The notes: a model not told the origin generated them from the sequence alone. A stretch of DNA of 64,000 bases from CBDFKB01 sp965248715 (GCA_965248715.1 CBDFKB010000008.1:1054001-1118000); one strand, 5' to 3'; numbered from the stretch's first letter, positions 1 through 8,372 are shown. A program made the numbers and translations.

Positions 1-398
1 GGTGGTTGGAAGGGGCGCTGACGATTTCTTACGAGAAACTGGTGCTGGACGCCGACTATCTGGGCGCGCTGCACGTATTCCTCAAGGGGCTGGCGCTAGA
101 CGACAATGCGCTTGCCATCGATGCTTTTCGGGAAGTTGGGTGCGGCAACCATTTCTTTGGCTGTGAACACACCAAGGCCAATTACCAGACCGCATTCTAC
201 GAGAGCGAACTTTCCGACACCCAATCATTTGAAAATTGGCGCGACGGCGGGTCGCAAGACGCGGTTGTCCGCGCGAACCGGAAATGGAAGCGGATGCTCG
301 AAGACTACCAAGCGCCACCGCTTGATGCCGCGGTCGACGAAAACCTACGCGAATTCATGACCAAGAAAAAACATACCATGCCCGACATCTGGCATTGA
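1..398 (+). CDS. mttB: Trimethylamine methyltransferase (MttB family), C-terminal part only
   Basis: This is the last ~132 codons of an MttB-family protein; the 5' part lies left of the window. Family members move a methyl group from trimethylamine or a related quaternary amine such as glycine betaine to a corrinoid protein. The segment has the family's usual end: a YEKLVLDADYLG stretch, then GNHFFGCEHT, then FENWRDGGSQDA, finishing MPDIWH. The reading frame is open to the left edge, so the internal TTG at 6 is not the start. The pyrrolysine/non-pyrrolysine distinction cannot be made from this part. A second short copy of the gene's last codons lies at 1326-1391. Confidence 0.85.
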   Translation, partial: WLEGALTISYEKLVLDADYLGALHVFLKGLALDDNALAIDAFREVGCGNHFFGCEHTKANYQTAFYESELSDTQSFENWRDGGSQDAVVRANRKWKRMLEDYQAPPLDAAVDENLREFMTKKKHTMPDIWH

Positions 399-682
399 GG
401 CGGGAGATTGGCGACGACGGTCAATGCGGCAGTTCACTCACACCATGCGCAAAACATGAGAATATCATCAACCCATCCTGAATTCCAACCTATCCCCTTG
501 CTGATATACGCCTTCGGTCACATAAAACGGGCGCAAACACTGGTCTATCTATGTATTCATAAGCAGAAAATCTGGATTTACGTGAGATGAAACTGTAGAT
601 TTCTGTTATCATAGAACTGTGCATATGAATGGTATTTGTAGCTGTTCGCACTTATAATTGAGTTTGGTTGCACTTATCGATC

Positions 683-1168
683 TTAGCCAGTTTTAATGCG
701 GATATATTGTATAATTTTTAGCGATCGCCCAAGAAAGCTTCCAGAGGCAGCTCCAACCAAAAGCGTAAACAGTGCGATAAAGCCATAGGTTGAATACATC
801 TCCGGATTAACAGCTTTCATCATGCCCCCGGCAAAATTCATCCAAAAAATGATCATCAAAGTCAACATTGTGAACCACTCACCTGATAGCGAGATTGTTC
901 TATCTTGTTTGCCAAGCAACCATTTGTTTTGCAGTACGTATGCACCGGCAGCGCCCGTAATGTATCCGACCCCGAAACAGCCCCACGCCACCACTTGAAA
1001 GGGCAGTGACGTTACACTGTTTATTGAAATCAAACCGAGGAACGGCAGAAAATAAAACGCAATCGCGGAGGTTTTACGGGGTTTTGAGGCCTTGTAGCCA
1101 ATGAACAACAGCAATACCAGCAAAGGCCATATCCAGATCGGAGCGCCGCTCAAAATGCCTTTAATCAT
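683..1168 (-). CDS. Small integral membrane protein, DUF6622-like
   Basis: The 161-residue protein has about five hydrophobic segments: near residues 10-25 (after an IWIWPLLVLLL start), 35-55, 60-80, 100-120 and 130-150. The opening pattern, a short amphipathic stretch followed by PIWIWPLL, is what I associate with DUF6622 proteins, which have no known function. It stands alone, with no partner on the same strand within 300 bp. The surrounding sequence holds a copied mttB tail, so this gene may have come in with a rearrangement. The function is unknown and the family assignment is from memory of the pattern. Confidence 0.6.
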   Translation of the reverse strand: MIKGILSGAPIWIWPLLVLLLFIGYKASKPRKTSAIAFYFLPFLGLISINSVTSLPFQVVAWGCFGVGYITGAAGAYVLQNKWLLGKQDRTISLSGEWFTMLTLMIIFWMNFAGGMMKAVNPEMYSTYGFIALFTLLVGAASGSFLGRSLKIIQYIRIKTG

Positions 1169-1325
1169 TTCCGACCCAGTCTCCGTTTATTTGAGGGTTT
1201 CCCAGTCAGTCCTAATAAAATTGGCAATGTCAAACCCGGTAAGGTGCACACGGGCCTTCCAAAACGAGGTCATCCATATCCTGGTTCTCTGGGTGCAGGC
1301 GCCCACCTCATGCCACGCCTGTGCG

Positions 1326-1391
1326 CGCGAATTCATGGCCAAGAACAAGGAAACCATGCCCGATATCTGGCATTGAGGGGGGAGATTGGCG
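1326..1391 (+). repeat. Duplicated tail of mttB (remnant)
   Basis: These 66 bases match 348-413, the end of the mttB gene and its first downstream bases, with about seven differences. The copy keeps the reading frame REFMAKNKETMPDIWH and the stop. The sequence just upstream (1169-1325) does not match mttB, so this is a fragment and not a second gene. Nothing else was recognised in the gap 1169-1477. Confidence 0.75.
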
Positions 1392-1477
1392 TTACTTAAC
1401 GCTATCACCCATGGTGACAAATAACGAAACGACCACTCTGTCGGAAGTGCAGGTTGAAACTGCCGTTCAGTGCTCTG

Positions 1478-1834
1478 TCAGATGCGAGTCTTAGGTGCGG
1501 GCTCTCGATCAGAGTCACCTGAATTAGGCTCGCCTTTTGGTTCGATCAGCAGAACCTTAACTTCATGTTCTGCCCGTGGTCTGTGCACAACGCCTTTTGG
1601 GACAATGAATAGTTCGCCCGCTTTAACTTTCTGGGAGGGCTTGTCTTCAATGTCCATAGTCATTTCGCCCTCAAGGACAAAAAAGAAATCGTCGGTATTG
1701 TCGTGCTTGTGGAATGGATATACCCCCTTAAATTTCACGACCATGACTTCGTTCTCGTTGTAATCCGCCACTACGTGCGGGTCCCAATGACTTGAAAAAA
1801 GGGTAAGTTTTTCTGAGAGACTAATCGACTGCAT
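1478..1834 (-). CDS. Cupin-domain protein
   Basis: The 118-residue protein is a single small cupin barrel. Motif 1 is around residues 37-57 and contains the metal-ligand pair HKH followed by a DDFFFVLEGEM strand. Motif 2 is around 72-84 with GELFIVPKGVVHRP. A Glu that often sits in motif 1 appears to be Asp here. The last ~15 residues are charged and probably disordered. Cupins of this size bind a metal and a small ligand, but the substrate cannot be told from sequence. It lies just downstream of a decayed higA on the same strand and may once have shared its transcript. Confidence 0.8.
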   Translation of the reverse strand: MQSISLSEKLTLFSSHWDPHVVADYNENEVMVVKFKGVYPFHKHDNTDDFFFVLEGEMTMDIEDKPSQKVKAGELFIVPKGVVHRPRAEHEVKVLLIEPKGEPNSGDSDREPAPKTRI

Positions 1835-1839
1835 TTAGG

Positions 1840-2210
1840 CTATCTTTCTGTTGGAGCCTCTGACAATCTTGGGGCGGTTCAAGCATCATATTTGGCCTGC
1901 ATCCTGAGCTAGTCATCCGCCGTGGAACCAAACACAGTTTCTAGCGCTTGTCACGAAGCGTTGGCATAGCTTCGTCGCGCTATCTGATTGTTTTGTCGCG
2001 TATTCTTATCCGAAAACCGCTACACACTTTTCGGGAATACGCTCTAGCCTCACCGCCATTTCAGGCGATACAGAAGCATTATCATTGTTGATCCAATTAT
2101 TGAGGGTTTGACGGGTTACGCCAAGGTGTTTGGCTGCACCAATAACAGTGATATCCAACTCCTCAATCATGTTACCAACCATATCACCGGGTCGGGGAAT
2201 GCATACCCAT
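1840..2210 (-). pseudogene. Decayed higA-type antitoxin, split by a RIME-like repeat
   Basis: Reading from 2210, MGMHS is followed by a one-base frameshift near 2196. The sequence then continues RPGDMVGNMIEELD, an XRE helix-turn-helix (AAKHLGVTRQTLNNW) and SPEMAVRLE, as in HigA/VapI antitoxins. At 2046 the frame runs into the repeat 1941-2046. On the far side, coding resumes as ETVFGSTADD, stop, LRMQAKYDA, stop, TAPRLSEAP. The two stops sit where the family has Trp, so they look like TGG to TAG and TGG to TGA changes. There is no higB toxin beside it; phaB starts upstream. The gene is therefore broken by a frameshift, an insertion and two nonsense changes. Confidence 0.8.
1941..2046. repeat. 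RIME-like intergenic repeat inserted in higA
   Basis: This is a ~106-bp copy of a repeat found many times in the window, made of two imperfect palindromes. One arm is CTTGTCACGAAGCG with its partner near 1970. The other is the pair around CCGAAAACCGCTACACAC with TTTTCGGGAATACGCTC. CTAG is present at both ends, and removing the element with one CTAG rejoins the higA codons for RLE and TVFG. Confidence 0.85.
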
Positions 2211-2225
2211 AGCGCCCCCAAGCCC

Positions 2226-2963
2226 CTAATACATATGCTGGCCGCCATTGATCGAAATTGTCGAGCCGGTGATGAAGCGGGAATCCTCGCGCACCAAAAA
2301 CCAGACCGCACGGGCGATTTCCGCCGGGTCGCCGAGCCGGCCGACCGGGATCGTGCTGACAATTTTTTCCAACACATTTTCTGGCACCGCCGCCACCATT
2401 TCGGTTGCCACATAGCCTGGCGCCACCGCGTTAACGGTAATGCCGTAGCGCGCGCCTTCCTGGGCCATCGCTTTGGTCATACCGATCATGCCGGCCTTGG
2501 CGGCGCAATAATTGACCTGGCCATATTGTCCGGCCTGGCCGTTTACCGACGAAATATTGACAATGCGGCCGAATTTTTCCGCCAGCATCGGCTCCCAACA
2601 GGCTTTCGACATGTTGAACACCGAGGTCAGATTGGTCTGGATCACGGCCATCCAGTTGTCATAGCTCATCTTGCGCAAGGTGCCGTCGCGGGTGATGCCG
2701 GCATTGTTGACCAAAACCGTCACCGGCCCGTGCTCGGCGGAAATCTTTCCAATCGCTGTTTGGCAGGCATCATAGTCGGCCACATCCCATTTGTAGGCGG
2801 CAATGCCGGTTTGCTCGGTAAACGCCTTAGCGCGGGCATCATCGCCGCCATAGCCTGCCACCACATGGTAGCCGCCCTCGCGTAAAACCTCGCAGATGCC
2901 TTGTCCTATGCCTCGCGTACCACCGGTAACGAGTGCGGTTCTACTGGCAGCGGCGTTTGACAT
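2226..2963 (-). CDS. phaB: Acetoacetyl-CoA reductase
   Basis: A 245-residue short-chain dehydrogenase. It reduces acetoacetyl-CoA to (R)-3-hydroxybutyryl-CoA with NADPH, the monomer-forming step of PHB synthesis. The cofactor motif TGGTRGIG is at residues 13-20, NNAG at 86-89, the catalytic Ser at 138 or 139, and Tyr152 and Lys156 (YCAAK). The ending TGSTISINGGQHMY is characteristic of PhaB. It is divergent from bdhA, with a 128-bp region between the starts that probably holds both promoters. No thiolase (phaA) is present in the window. Close relatives include FabG, but the C-terminus and the PHB neighbourhood favour PhaB. Confidence 0.93.
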   Translation of the reverse strand: MSNAAASRTALVTGGTRGIGQGICEVLREGGYHVVAGYGGDDARAKAFTEQTGIAAYKWDVADYDACQTAIGKISAEHGPVTVLVNNAGITRDGTLRKMSYDNWMAVIQTNLTSVFNMSKACWEPMLAEKFGRIVNISSVNGQAGQYGQVNYCAAKAGMIGMTKAMAQEGARYGITVNAVAPGYVATEMVAAVPENVLEKIVSTIPVGRLGDPAEIARAVWFLVREDSRFITGSTISINGGQHMY

Positions 2964-3091
2964 GATGTTGCTCCTACAATGTGCGCGGCCGGGCCCTATG
3001 CCGCAGCCATGATGGTTGGATGTAGCAACATTTTCATATTATTACCGCCTAGTAAATTCGCCATTGGTACAAACATTTTTGGAATCAACAA

Positions 3092-3874
3092 ATGTTGCAG
3101 GGTAAATCGGCGCTAGTCACCGGTTCGACCAGCGGTATCGGCCGCGCGATAGCGCTAATGCTGGCTGCCAAGGGCGCCAATGTGATGCTGAACGGGTTTG
3201 GCGACCGGGCCGAAATCGATCGGTTGATCAAAGAGGCGAGGGGGGTGGCAAGTGGCGAAATCGCCTACTCGCCGGCCGACATGACCAAGCCGGATGAGAT
3301 TAGCGACATGGTCGCTGCCGCCAAGCGCGGGTTTGGCGGTGTCGACATCGTGGTCAACAATGCCGGTATTCAATTCGTCTCGCCGGTCGAGGAGTTTCCG
3401 GTCGATAAATGGGACGCGATCATGGCGATTAATCTGTCGTCGTCGTTTCACACCATCCGCCACACCATCGCCGACATGAAGGCGGCCGGGTGGGGGCGGA
3501 TCGTCAACATCGCCTCGGCCCATTCCCTGGTCGCCTCGCCCTACAAGGCTGCCTATGTGGCAGCCAAACACGGCATTGCTGGGCTGACCAAAACCATCGC
3601 CCTGGAAGCGGCCGAACACGGGGTGACCGTCAACGCGATTTCCCCTGGGTACGTGAAAACCCCGTTGGTCGAGGCGCAAATCCCCGATACGGCAGCCGCG
3701 CGCGGCATTTCGCATGAAGAAGTGGTGCGGGAGGTTATTCTCGCCGCCCAGCCGACCCGGCAATTCGTCGGCCTTGACGAGGTAGCGGCAACGGTGGCGT
3801 TTTTGGTCTCGAACCAGGCGGCGTCGATCACCGGCGCCAACATCTCGATTGATGGCGGCTGGACCGCGAAGTAG
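3092..3874 (+). CDS. bdhA: 3-hydroxybutyrate dehydrogenase
   Basis: A 260-residue short-chain dehydrogenase. It oxidises (R)-3-hydroxybutyrate to acetoacetate with NAD, the step after PHB depolymerisation. TGSTSGIG is at residues 10-17, NNAG near 89-92, Ser142, and the YVAAK catalytic pair at Tyr155/Lys159. The segment KTPLVEAQIPDTAAARGI and the ending SITGANISIDGGWTAK match the BdhA family. The ATG at 3092 has GGA about eight bases upstream. It faces phaZ tail to tail, with 40 bp between the stops, so depolymerisation and the next oxidation step are encoded side by side but on opposite strands. Confidence 0.93.
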   Translation: MLQGKSALVTGSTSGIGRAIALMLAAKGANVMLNGFGDRAEIDRLIKEARGVASGEIAYSPADMTKPDEISDMVAAAKRGFGGVDIVVNNAGIQFVSPVEEFPVDKWDAIMAINLSSSFHTIRHTIADMKAAGWGRIVNIASAHSLVASPYKAAYVAAKHGIAGLTKTIALEAAEHGVTVNAISPGYVKTPLVEAQIPDTAAARGISHEEVVREVILAAQPTRQFVGLDEVAATVAFLVSNQAASITGANISIDGGWTAK

Positions 3875-3914
3875 GCGACCCGGGCAAATTGCTTTGGTTT
3901 TTGTGAAATCGCAC

Positions 3915-5144
3915 CTAAGCGTGCTGGTCGATGAAGTCGAGCACCACCGGGCGGATGTCGTTGCGCCAGGCCTTGCCGCTGAAAATGCCGTAATGGCCGG
4001 CTTCCGGCGCCATACAGTGCGCCTTTTGGATATCCTTTAGCCCGGTCAGCAGATCAAGCGCGGCCACACATTGGCCAGGTGCGGAAATGTCGTCACGCCC
4101 ACCCTCGACCGCGATTACTGCGGTGGTTTTGATCTTGCCGATATCGACCTTGTGGCCATCGACCACGAATTCGTTGCGGGCGATTTCACGCTCTTTGAAG
4201 ATGCGCTTGACGGTGGACAGGTAAAACTCGCCGGTCATGTCCATCACCGCCAGATATTCGTCATAAAACGTGTTGTGGCGGTCATGGTCGGCGGCTGATC
4301 CGGCGGCGACCGCGGAAATTTGATTGGCATAGGCCTGCCAGTGGGTCTTCCAGTTCATCGAAATGAATGACGCCAATTGCATGGCGCCTGGATAGACCGG
4401 CCGTCCGACCCCGGCGAAACTGGCGCCGACCGGCCGGATCACCGTGGTTTCCAACTGGCCCATGGTAACCCGACGGCCGAAATCGGTCACGTCGGTGGCA
4501 TTGGCGTCTGGATCGATCGGCCCGCCGATCAGGGTCAGGGTTTTGGGCTGGGCGTCCGGGTCGAGTTCGGCCAGATAAGCGGTGGCGGCCAGCGCCAGTG
4601 GTGCCGGCTGGCAGACTGCGATCACGTGCAGATCATGACCTAAATGGCGCATGAATTCCAACAGATAGAGGGTAAAGTCCTCGATATCGAATTTTCCCTT
4701 GGAAACCGGAATATCTCGGGCATTTTTCCACTCGGTCACATAGACGTCGCAATCTGGCAACAGGGAAATCACGGTCTTGCGCACCAGTGTGGCGTGGTGG
4801 CCCGACATCGGCGCGACCAGCAACACCCGGCGCTTTGCTGCCGGCCTTTTTTCGACAGCAAAACGAATTAGATTGCAAAACGGCTTGTCGAGGATGGTTT
4901 CCACATTGACAATATGGTCGGCGCCGTCGGAAACCACGGTATCGATGGCCCAATCCGGTGTCGAGGTCACCTGGTCGAAGGCGCGTTCGGCAACTTCACC
5001 CCAGGCTGCATACGTTGCCGGCAGCGGGTTAGGTGTCATGGCAAAGGCCGGACTGCCCCAAAAAGCTTTTGCGGTGGCACCTAGCCATTGGTTTAACTGG
5101 CGCGTACCCTCGTAAAAGTCGTATGTGGAAATATTGTTTGCCAT
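3915..5144 (-). CDS. phaZ: Intracellular PHB depolymerase
   Basis: A 409-residue alpha/beta-hydrolase of the intracellular PHA depolymerase type. It releases 3-hydroxybutyrate units from native granules in the cytoplasm. The start YDFYEGTRQLNQWLGA is typical of the family. The nucleophile is a Cys (Cys178 in VCQPAP), replacing the usual Ser, as in this depolymerase class. Later segments include GGPIDPDANATDV, a VEGGRDDISAPGQ region that should carry the catalytic Asp, and the His near APEAGHYGIFSG. It is divergent from phaC, with 70 bp between the two starts, so synthesis and breakdown may share a control region. Confidence 0.93.
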   Translation of the reverse strand: MANNISTYDFYEGTRQLNQWLGATAKAFWGSPAFAMTPNPLPATYAAWGEVAERAFDQVTSTPDWAIDTVVSDGADHIVNVETILDKPFCNLIRFAVEKRPAAKRRVLLVAPMSGHHATLVRKTVISLLPDCDVYVTEWKNARDIPVSKGKFDIEDFTLYLLEFMRHLGHDLHVIAVCQPAPLALAATAYLAELDPDAQPKTLTLIGGPIDPDANATDVTDFGRRVTMGQLETTVIRPVGASFAGVGRPVYPGAMQLASFISMNWKTHWQAYANQISAVAAGSAADHDRHNTFYDEYLAVMDMTGEFYLSTVKRIFKEREIARNEFVVDGHKVDIGKIKTTAVIAVEGGRDDISAPGQCVAALDLLTGLKDIQKAHCMAPEAGHYGIFSGKAWRNDIRPVVLDFIDQHA

Positions 5145-5214
5145 TTGTCGAACTTGTGCCCCTTACCGGTTGCCTTGGATGGGTATATAACCGCTGAAAT
5201 GGGAATTGCCAATT

Positions 5215-7017
5215 ATGCCTTCTGATGAGACCGATAATGCTGCAAATCTTGAGGAGTTGAACGAAAACCTCAAGCGTGTCGATGAGCTGACCCAGCGCAT
5301 GGTTTTGGCGTTCACCAACAAAAACGCGGGGAAACAGGAATTAGCCGGGCCCGATCAACAGCTCTACATCAAGGCGGCGTCGGCCTATCTAGCGCAGATG
5401 ATGTCCGATCCGGCGAAATTAATGGAAAGCCAAGTCAGTCATTTCCGCCGCTCGCTAGAGCATTTTGCGGAAACCCGTGGCGCGCTGACCGGTGACGCCG
5501 CGCCAGACACTGTTGCAGCGAAACCGAAAGCGAATACGGCTGATCGCCGGTTCTCGAGCGAATTGTGGGAAACCAATCCGTTCTTCAACATGATCAAGCA
5601 ACAATATTTGCTGTCGTCGGAGGCAATCGAAGATGCAGTAGGCGGCATTGCGGGCCTTGAGCCGAGCGAAAAGAAACAGATCGGCTTCTTTTCACGCCAG
5701 ATTGTCGATCTGTTTTCGCCGACCAATTTTCTCGGCACCAATCCTGAAGCGCTGACCAAGGCGCTGGAGACCAACGGCCAATCCCTGGTCGATGGTCTGG
5801 AAAACCTGGTTCGCGATCTGGAGACCAATGAGGGGGAACTGGCGGTAACCCTTTCTGACCCGTCAGCGTTTGAAGTTGGTGGCAATATCGCCACCACGCC
5901 GGGCGCAGTGGTCTACCAAAACCACATGTTCCAATTGCTGCAATACACACCGACCAGCGAACAAGCGCACAGCATTCCGTTGCTGATTGTGCCGCCGTGG
6001 ATCAACAAATTCTACATTCTCGATCTTAAAGAGCGCAACAGCTTTATCCGCTTTGCGGTCGAGCAGGGGTTCACTGTGTTTGTGGTCTCCTGGGTCAACC
6101 CGGACGCATCCTATCGTGATGTGGGTTTCGATACTTACATGCACGAAGGGCTGATCGAGGCGATTACCCAGGTCAAGGCGATCTCGGGCGTACCGCGGAT
6201 CAATGTGATCGGCTATTGCATTGGTGGCACGTTGCTGGCGACGGGCCTCGCCTACATGGCAAGGTGCAAGGACAATTCCGTCAAGTCAGCGACGTTTTTC
6301 ACCACGCTGACCGATTTTTCCGATTCTGGTGAATTATCGGTGTTCATTGATGACGGCTTTCTTACCAGCATCGAACAAGAGGTTGACGAGAAAGGTTATC
6401 TTGAGGCCATGTTCATGTCGCGCACGTTTAGTTATTTGCGCGCCAACGATCTGGTCTACGGGCCGGCGATCCGCTCCTATTTGATGGGTGACGCGCCGCC
6501 AGCGTTCGATCTGTTGTACTGGAATAGCGATTCCACCAATCTACCGGCCCGTATGGCCAAGGAATATCTGCGTAAACTGTATCAAGACAACGAATTGGCC
6601 CGTGGCGAGTTTGTGATTTCCGGCGAAAAGCTGAAAATTTCCGACATTCGCATTCCGATTTTCGTCATCGCCACTAAGACCGACCATATCGCGCCGTGGC
6701 AATCTTCGTTTAAAGGCCTCAACAAGGTGCGCGGCAATAAAACCTTCGTGTTGGCCGGCAGCGGGCATATCGCCGGCATCGTCAACCCGGCCAATTCGAC
6801 CAAATATGGCTACTGGACCAATTCGGACAAACCTGCCGACATCGACCAATGGTATAATGATGCCAAGGTGCATGATGGTTCATGGTGGAATGATTGGGCG
6901 GCATGGCTTGCCGCCCGTGCGGGAAAGAAAATTACCGCCCGCAACCCGGGAGACAACCCAAATTTTCGGGAAATCGAGCCTGCACCAGGTTCGTATGTGA
7001 AGAAAAAAGCCAAATAA
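5215..7017 (+). CDS. phaC: Class I poly(3-hydroxyalkanoate) synthase
   Basis: The 600-residue polymerase joins 3-hydroxybutyryl-CoA units into PHB at the granule surface. The N-terminal ~200 residues are the variable PhaC_N region. The alpha/beta-hydrolase core carries the lipase-like box GYCIGG with nucleophile Cys335, Asp490 in KTDHIAPW, and His518 in GSGHIAG. The length fits class I, which needs no PhaE or PhaR subunit. I chose the ATG at 5215, with GGGAA nine bases upstream, over the TTG at 5206. Downstream lie the phaP operators and phasin. Confidence 0.96.
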   Translation: MPSDETDNAANLEELNENLKRVDELTQRMVLAFTNKNAGKQELAGPDQQLYIKAASAYLAQMMSDPAKLMESQVSHFRRSLEHFAETRGALTGDAAPDTVAAKPKANTADRRFSSELWETNPFFNMIKQQYLLSSEAIEDAVGGIAGLEPSEKKQIGFFSRQIVDLFSPTNFLGTNPEALTKALETNGQSLVDGLENLVRDLETNEGELAVTLSDPSAFEVGGNIATTPGAVVYQNHMFQLLQYTPTSEQAHSIPLLIVPPWINKFYILDLKERNSFIRFAVEQGFTVFVVSWVNPDASYRDVGFDTYMHEGLIEAITQVKAISGVPRINVIGYCIGGTLLATGLAYMARCKDNSVKSATFFTTLTDFSDSGELSVFIDDGFLTSIEQEVDEKGYLEAMFMSRTFSYLRANDLVYGPAIRSYLMGDAPPAFDLLYWNSDSTNLPARMAKEYLRKLYQDNELARGEFVISGEKLKISDIRIPIFVIATKTDHIAPWQSSFKGLNKVRGNKTFVLAGSGHIAGIVNPANSTKYGYWTNSDKPADIDQWYNDAKVHDGSWWNDWAAWLAARAGKKITARNPGDNPNFREIEPAPGSYVKKKAK

Positions 7018-7040
7018 ATCAATAAATTATAAAATAAATT

Positions 7041-7080
7041 CTGCATCGCAGCAAATTTCTCTTGAAATGCTGCAATGCAG
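7041..7080 (+). promoter_or_regulatory. Two PhaR-type operator dyads upstream of phaP
   Basis: Two perfect palindromes of the form CTGC-N3-GCAG occur: CTGCATCGCAG at 7041-7051 and CTGCAATGCAG at 7070-7080. Their starts are 29 bp apart, close to three helical turns. The Paracoccus denitrificans PhaR repressor is known to bind CTGC-N3/4-GCAG near phaP. The phaR gene follows phaP here, so autoregulated phasin control is a reasonable inference. Confidence 0.8.
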
Positions 7081-7090
7081 AATGTATATA
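7062..7090 (+). promoter_or_regulatory. Probable sigma-70 type promoter of phaP
   Basis: TTGAAA at 7062-7067 is followed, after a 17-bp spacer, by TATATA at 7085-7090. The second PhaR-type dyad (7070-7080) lies wholly inside the spacer, so bound repressor would block RNA polymerase. The phaP ATG is about 75 bases downstream with AAGGA near 7154. Confidence 0.7.
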
Positions 7091-7166
7091 GTTTGCACAC
7101 GCAGCGAAAACACTGCGCCGCAAACAGAACTTCCAAGGCGAAAGCCGCACCCAAAGGATCTGCCCA

Positions 7167-7577
7167 ATGACCAAGAACACCAACGAATTCACCAAAGCGC
7201 TTGAAAATATGTTCGCAACCGCGCCGGTCAATTACGATGAAATCGTCAAAAACGCTGCCGAGTACAATTCCAAATTCTCCAAAATTGCCCTTGATTCGGC
7301 CAAAAACTTCGCCGATCTCAGCCAGGCATGGGCCGTCGATACCTTCGGCAAAATGGACACCTTGACTAAAGTTCAGTCCGAGCCGGCCGATTACGCCAAA
7401 GTTACTGCCGAGTTCGCTTCGGCTCAGGCGCAGGCTGCTCCTGAACATGTTGCTGCGTTCGCCGAAGTTGCCAAAAAAGCACAGATCGAAACCGTCGAAC
7501 TGATGCTGTCAGCTGGCAAAGCAATGCAGGCTGAAGTAGCCGAAGTTGCCAAAAAAGCCACCAAACAGGCTGCTTAA
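7167..7577 (+). CDS. phaP: Phasin, PHB granule coat protein
   Basis: A 136-residue protein, rich in Ala, Lys and Glu, with no membrane segment and a mostly helical pattern. The amphipathic stretch NAAEYNSKFSKIALDSAKNFADL and the paired AEVAKKA segments near residues 92-98 and 124-130 fit the phasin_2 family. Phasins coat PHB granules and control their number and size. The gene has its own promoter with two PhaR-type operators and is closed by one or two hairpins (7596-7660), so it is a single-gene transcript. In the usual model, PhaR leaves the DNA when granules appear and phasin is then made. Confidence 0.9.
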   Translation: MTKNTNEFTKALENMFATAPVNYDEIVKNAAEYNSKFSKIALDSAKNFADLSQAWAVDTFGKMDTLTKVQSEPADYAKVTAEFASAQAQAAPEHVAAFAEVAKKAQIETVELMLSAGKAMQAEVAEVAKKATKQAA

Positions 7578-7595
7578 GGCAAGAAAAATTCCAAT

Positions 7596-7623
7596 AAAGG
7601 TCTTTCCTCCTCCCAAGACCTTT
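7596..7623 (+). terminator. Hairpin after phaP
   Basis: The stem AAAGGTCTT pairs with AAGACCTTT around a pyrimidine-rich loop, 19 bases after the phaP stop. It has only a three-base T run after it, so it may act with the stronger hairpin that follows. Confidence 0.6.
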
Positions 7624-7628
7624 CAAAG

Positions 7629-7660
7629 AAGGGCGAGCCATGAGTACGGCTCGCCCTTTT
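7629..7660 (+). terminator. Rho-independent terminator after phaP
   Basis: The stem AAGGGCGAGCC pairs with GGCTCGCCCTT around an eight-base loop and is followed by TTTT. It is a GC-rich, perfectly paired intrinsic terminator that separates phaP from phaR. Confidence 0.85.
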
Positions 7661-7745
7661 CTGTTGTGGATGGATGCCATATGATCGGGTAAATATCGCC
7701 GCAGGGCACCCGCCCATCATCCGCGCGCGGTTGGGAACTTTATCT

Positions 7746-8369
7746 ATGACAAGCGAAACTCTCCGCGAAACCGTGCTGATTAACCGCTATTCCAGTCGCC
7801 GGCTCTACAATACCGAGACCAGCGATTATGTCACACTTGATGACATTGGCGCGATGATCCGCGACGGCAAGGATATTCAGATCCTGGACAAGAAAACCGG
7901 CGACGATCTGACCCGGCAATACTTGCTACAAATCATCACCGATCACGAGAGCCGTGGCGAAAACGTGCTGCCGCTTAATGTGTTGACCGACATTGTGCGC
8001 TCCTATTCGGACAAGGCGCAAAGCTTTATTCCCGATTTTCTGGCCCAGTCCTTTGAGATGGTCAAAGACCAGCACGAGGAACTGTTCGGCTCCTTGCAAC
8101 GCCAGGTGAGCGATACCCTGGATCCGCAAAAGGCGATGGACAAGATTGGCGAGTGGCAGCAATCGCAAGCTGAATTATTAGGTTCGATAATGCAGCCGTG
8201 GACGGGGGCGGGCGATGACGATGACACGCCGGAACCTGAGACCGGGCAGGGCGATGACGCCGAGCCGGCCGCCAAACCAGCTGCAAAGTCAGCCGATCAG
8301 GCCGGCGAACTGGATGCGCTAAAACGCCAATTGGCGGACATGCAGGAGAAACTAAACAAGCTTAGTTAG
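7746..8369 (+). CDS. phaR: PHB synthesis repressor PhaR
   Basis: A 207-residue regulator. Residues ~9-70 form the PHB/PHA accumulation DNA-binding domain, with the signature INRYSSRRLYNTETSDYVTL. Residues ~75-115 form the second PHB_acc region, with DFLAQSFEMVKDQHEELFG. The tail is acidic and low in complexity, and ends in a short helix that looks coiled. In Paracoccus and Rhodobacter, PhaR binds both PHB granules and TGC-rich DNA, which couples phasin synthesis to the amount of polymer. I chose the ATG at 7746 because homologues start close to the RRLYN motif. An upstream ATG at 7674 is in frame but adds unlike sequence. Fitting operators lie at 7041-7080. Confidence 0.92.
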   Translation: MTSETLRETVLINRYSSRRLYNTETSDYVTLDDIGAMIRDGKDIQILDKKTGDDLTRQYLLQIITDHESRGENVLPLNVLTDIVRSYSDKAQSFIPDFLAQSFEMVKDQHEELFGSLQRQVSDTLDPQKAMDKIGEWQQSQAELLGSIMQPWTGAGDDDDTPEPETGQGDDAEPAAKPAAKSADQAGELDALKRQLADMQEKLNKLS

Positions 8370-8372
8370 GCT

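Noticed and set aside
1101..1376. 91-codon plus-strand frame ending in REFMAKNKETMPDIWH
   Set aside because: Most of it is the antisense strand of the membrane-protein gene, and only the last 16 codons are the copied mttB tail, so it is not a gene.
2130..2885. Long plus-strand frame opposite phaB
   Set aside because: It is the reverse side of phaB. Its protein is rich in His and Arg and has no family pattern.
5145..5214. PhaR-type dyad between phaZ and phaC
   Set aside because: No CTGC-N3/4-GCAG was found there, so I do not claim PhaR control of phaC.
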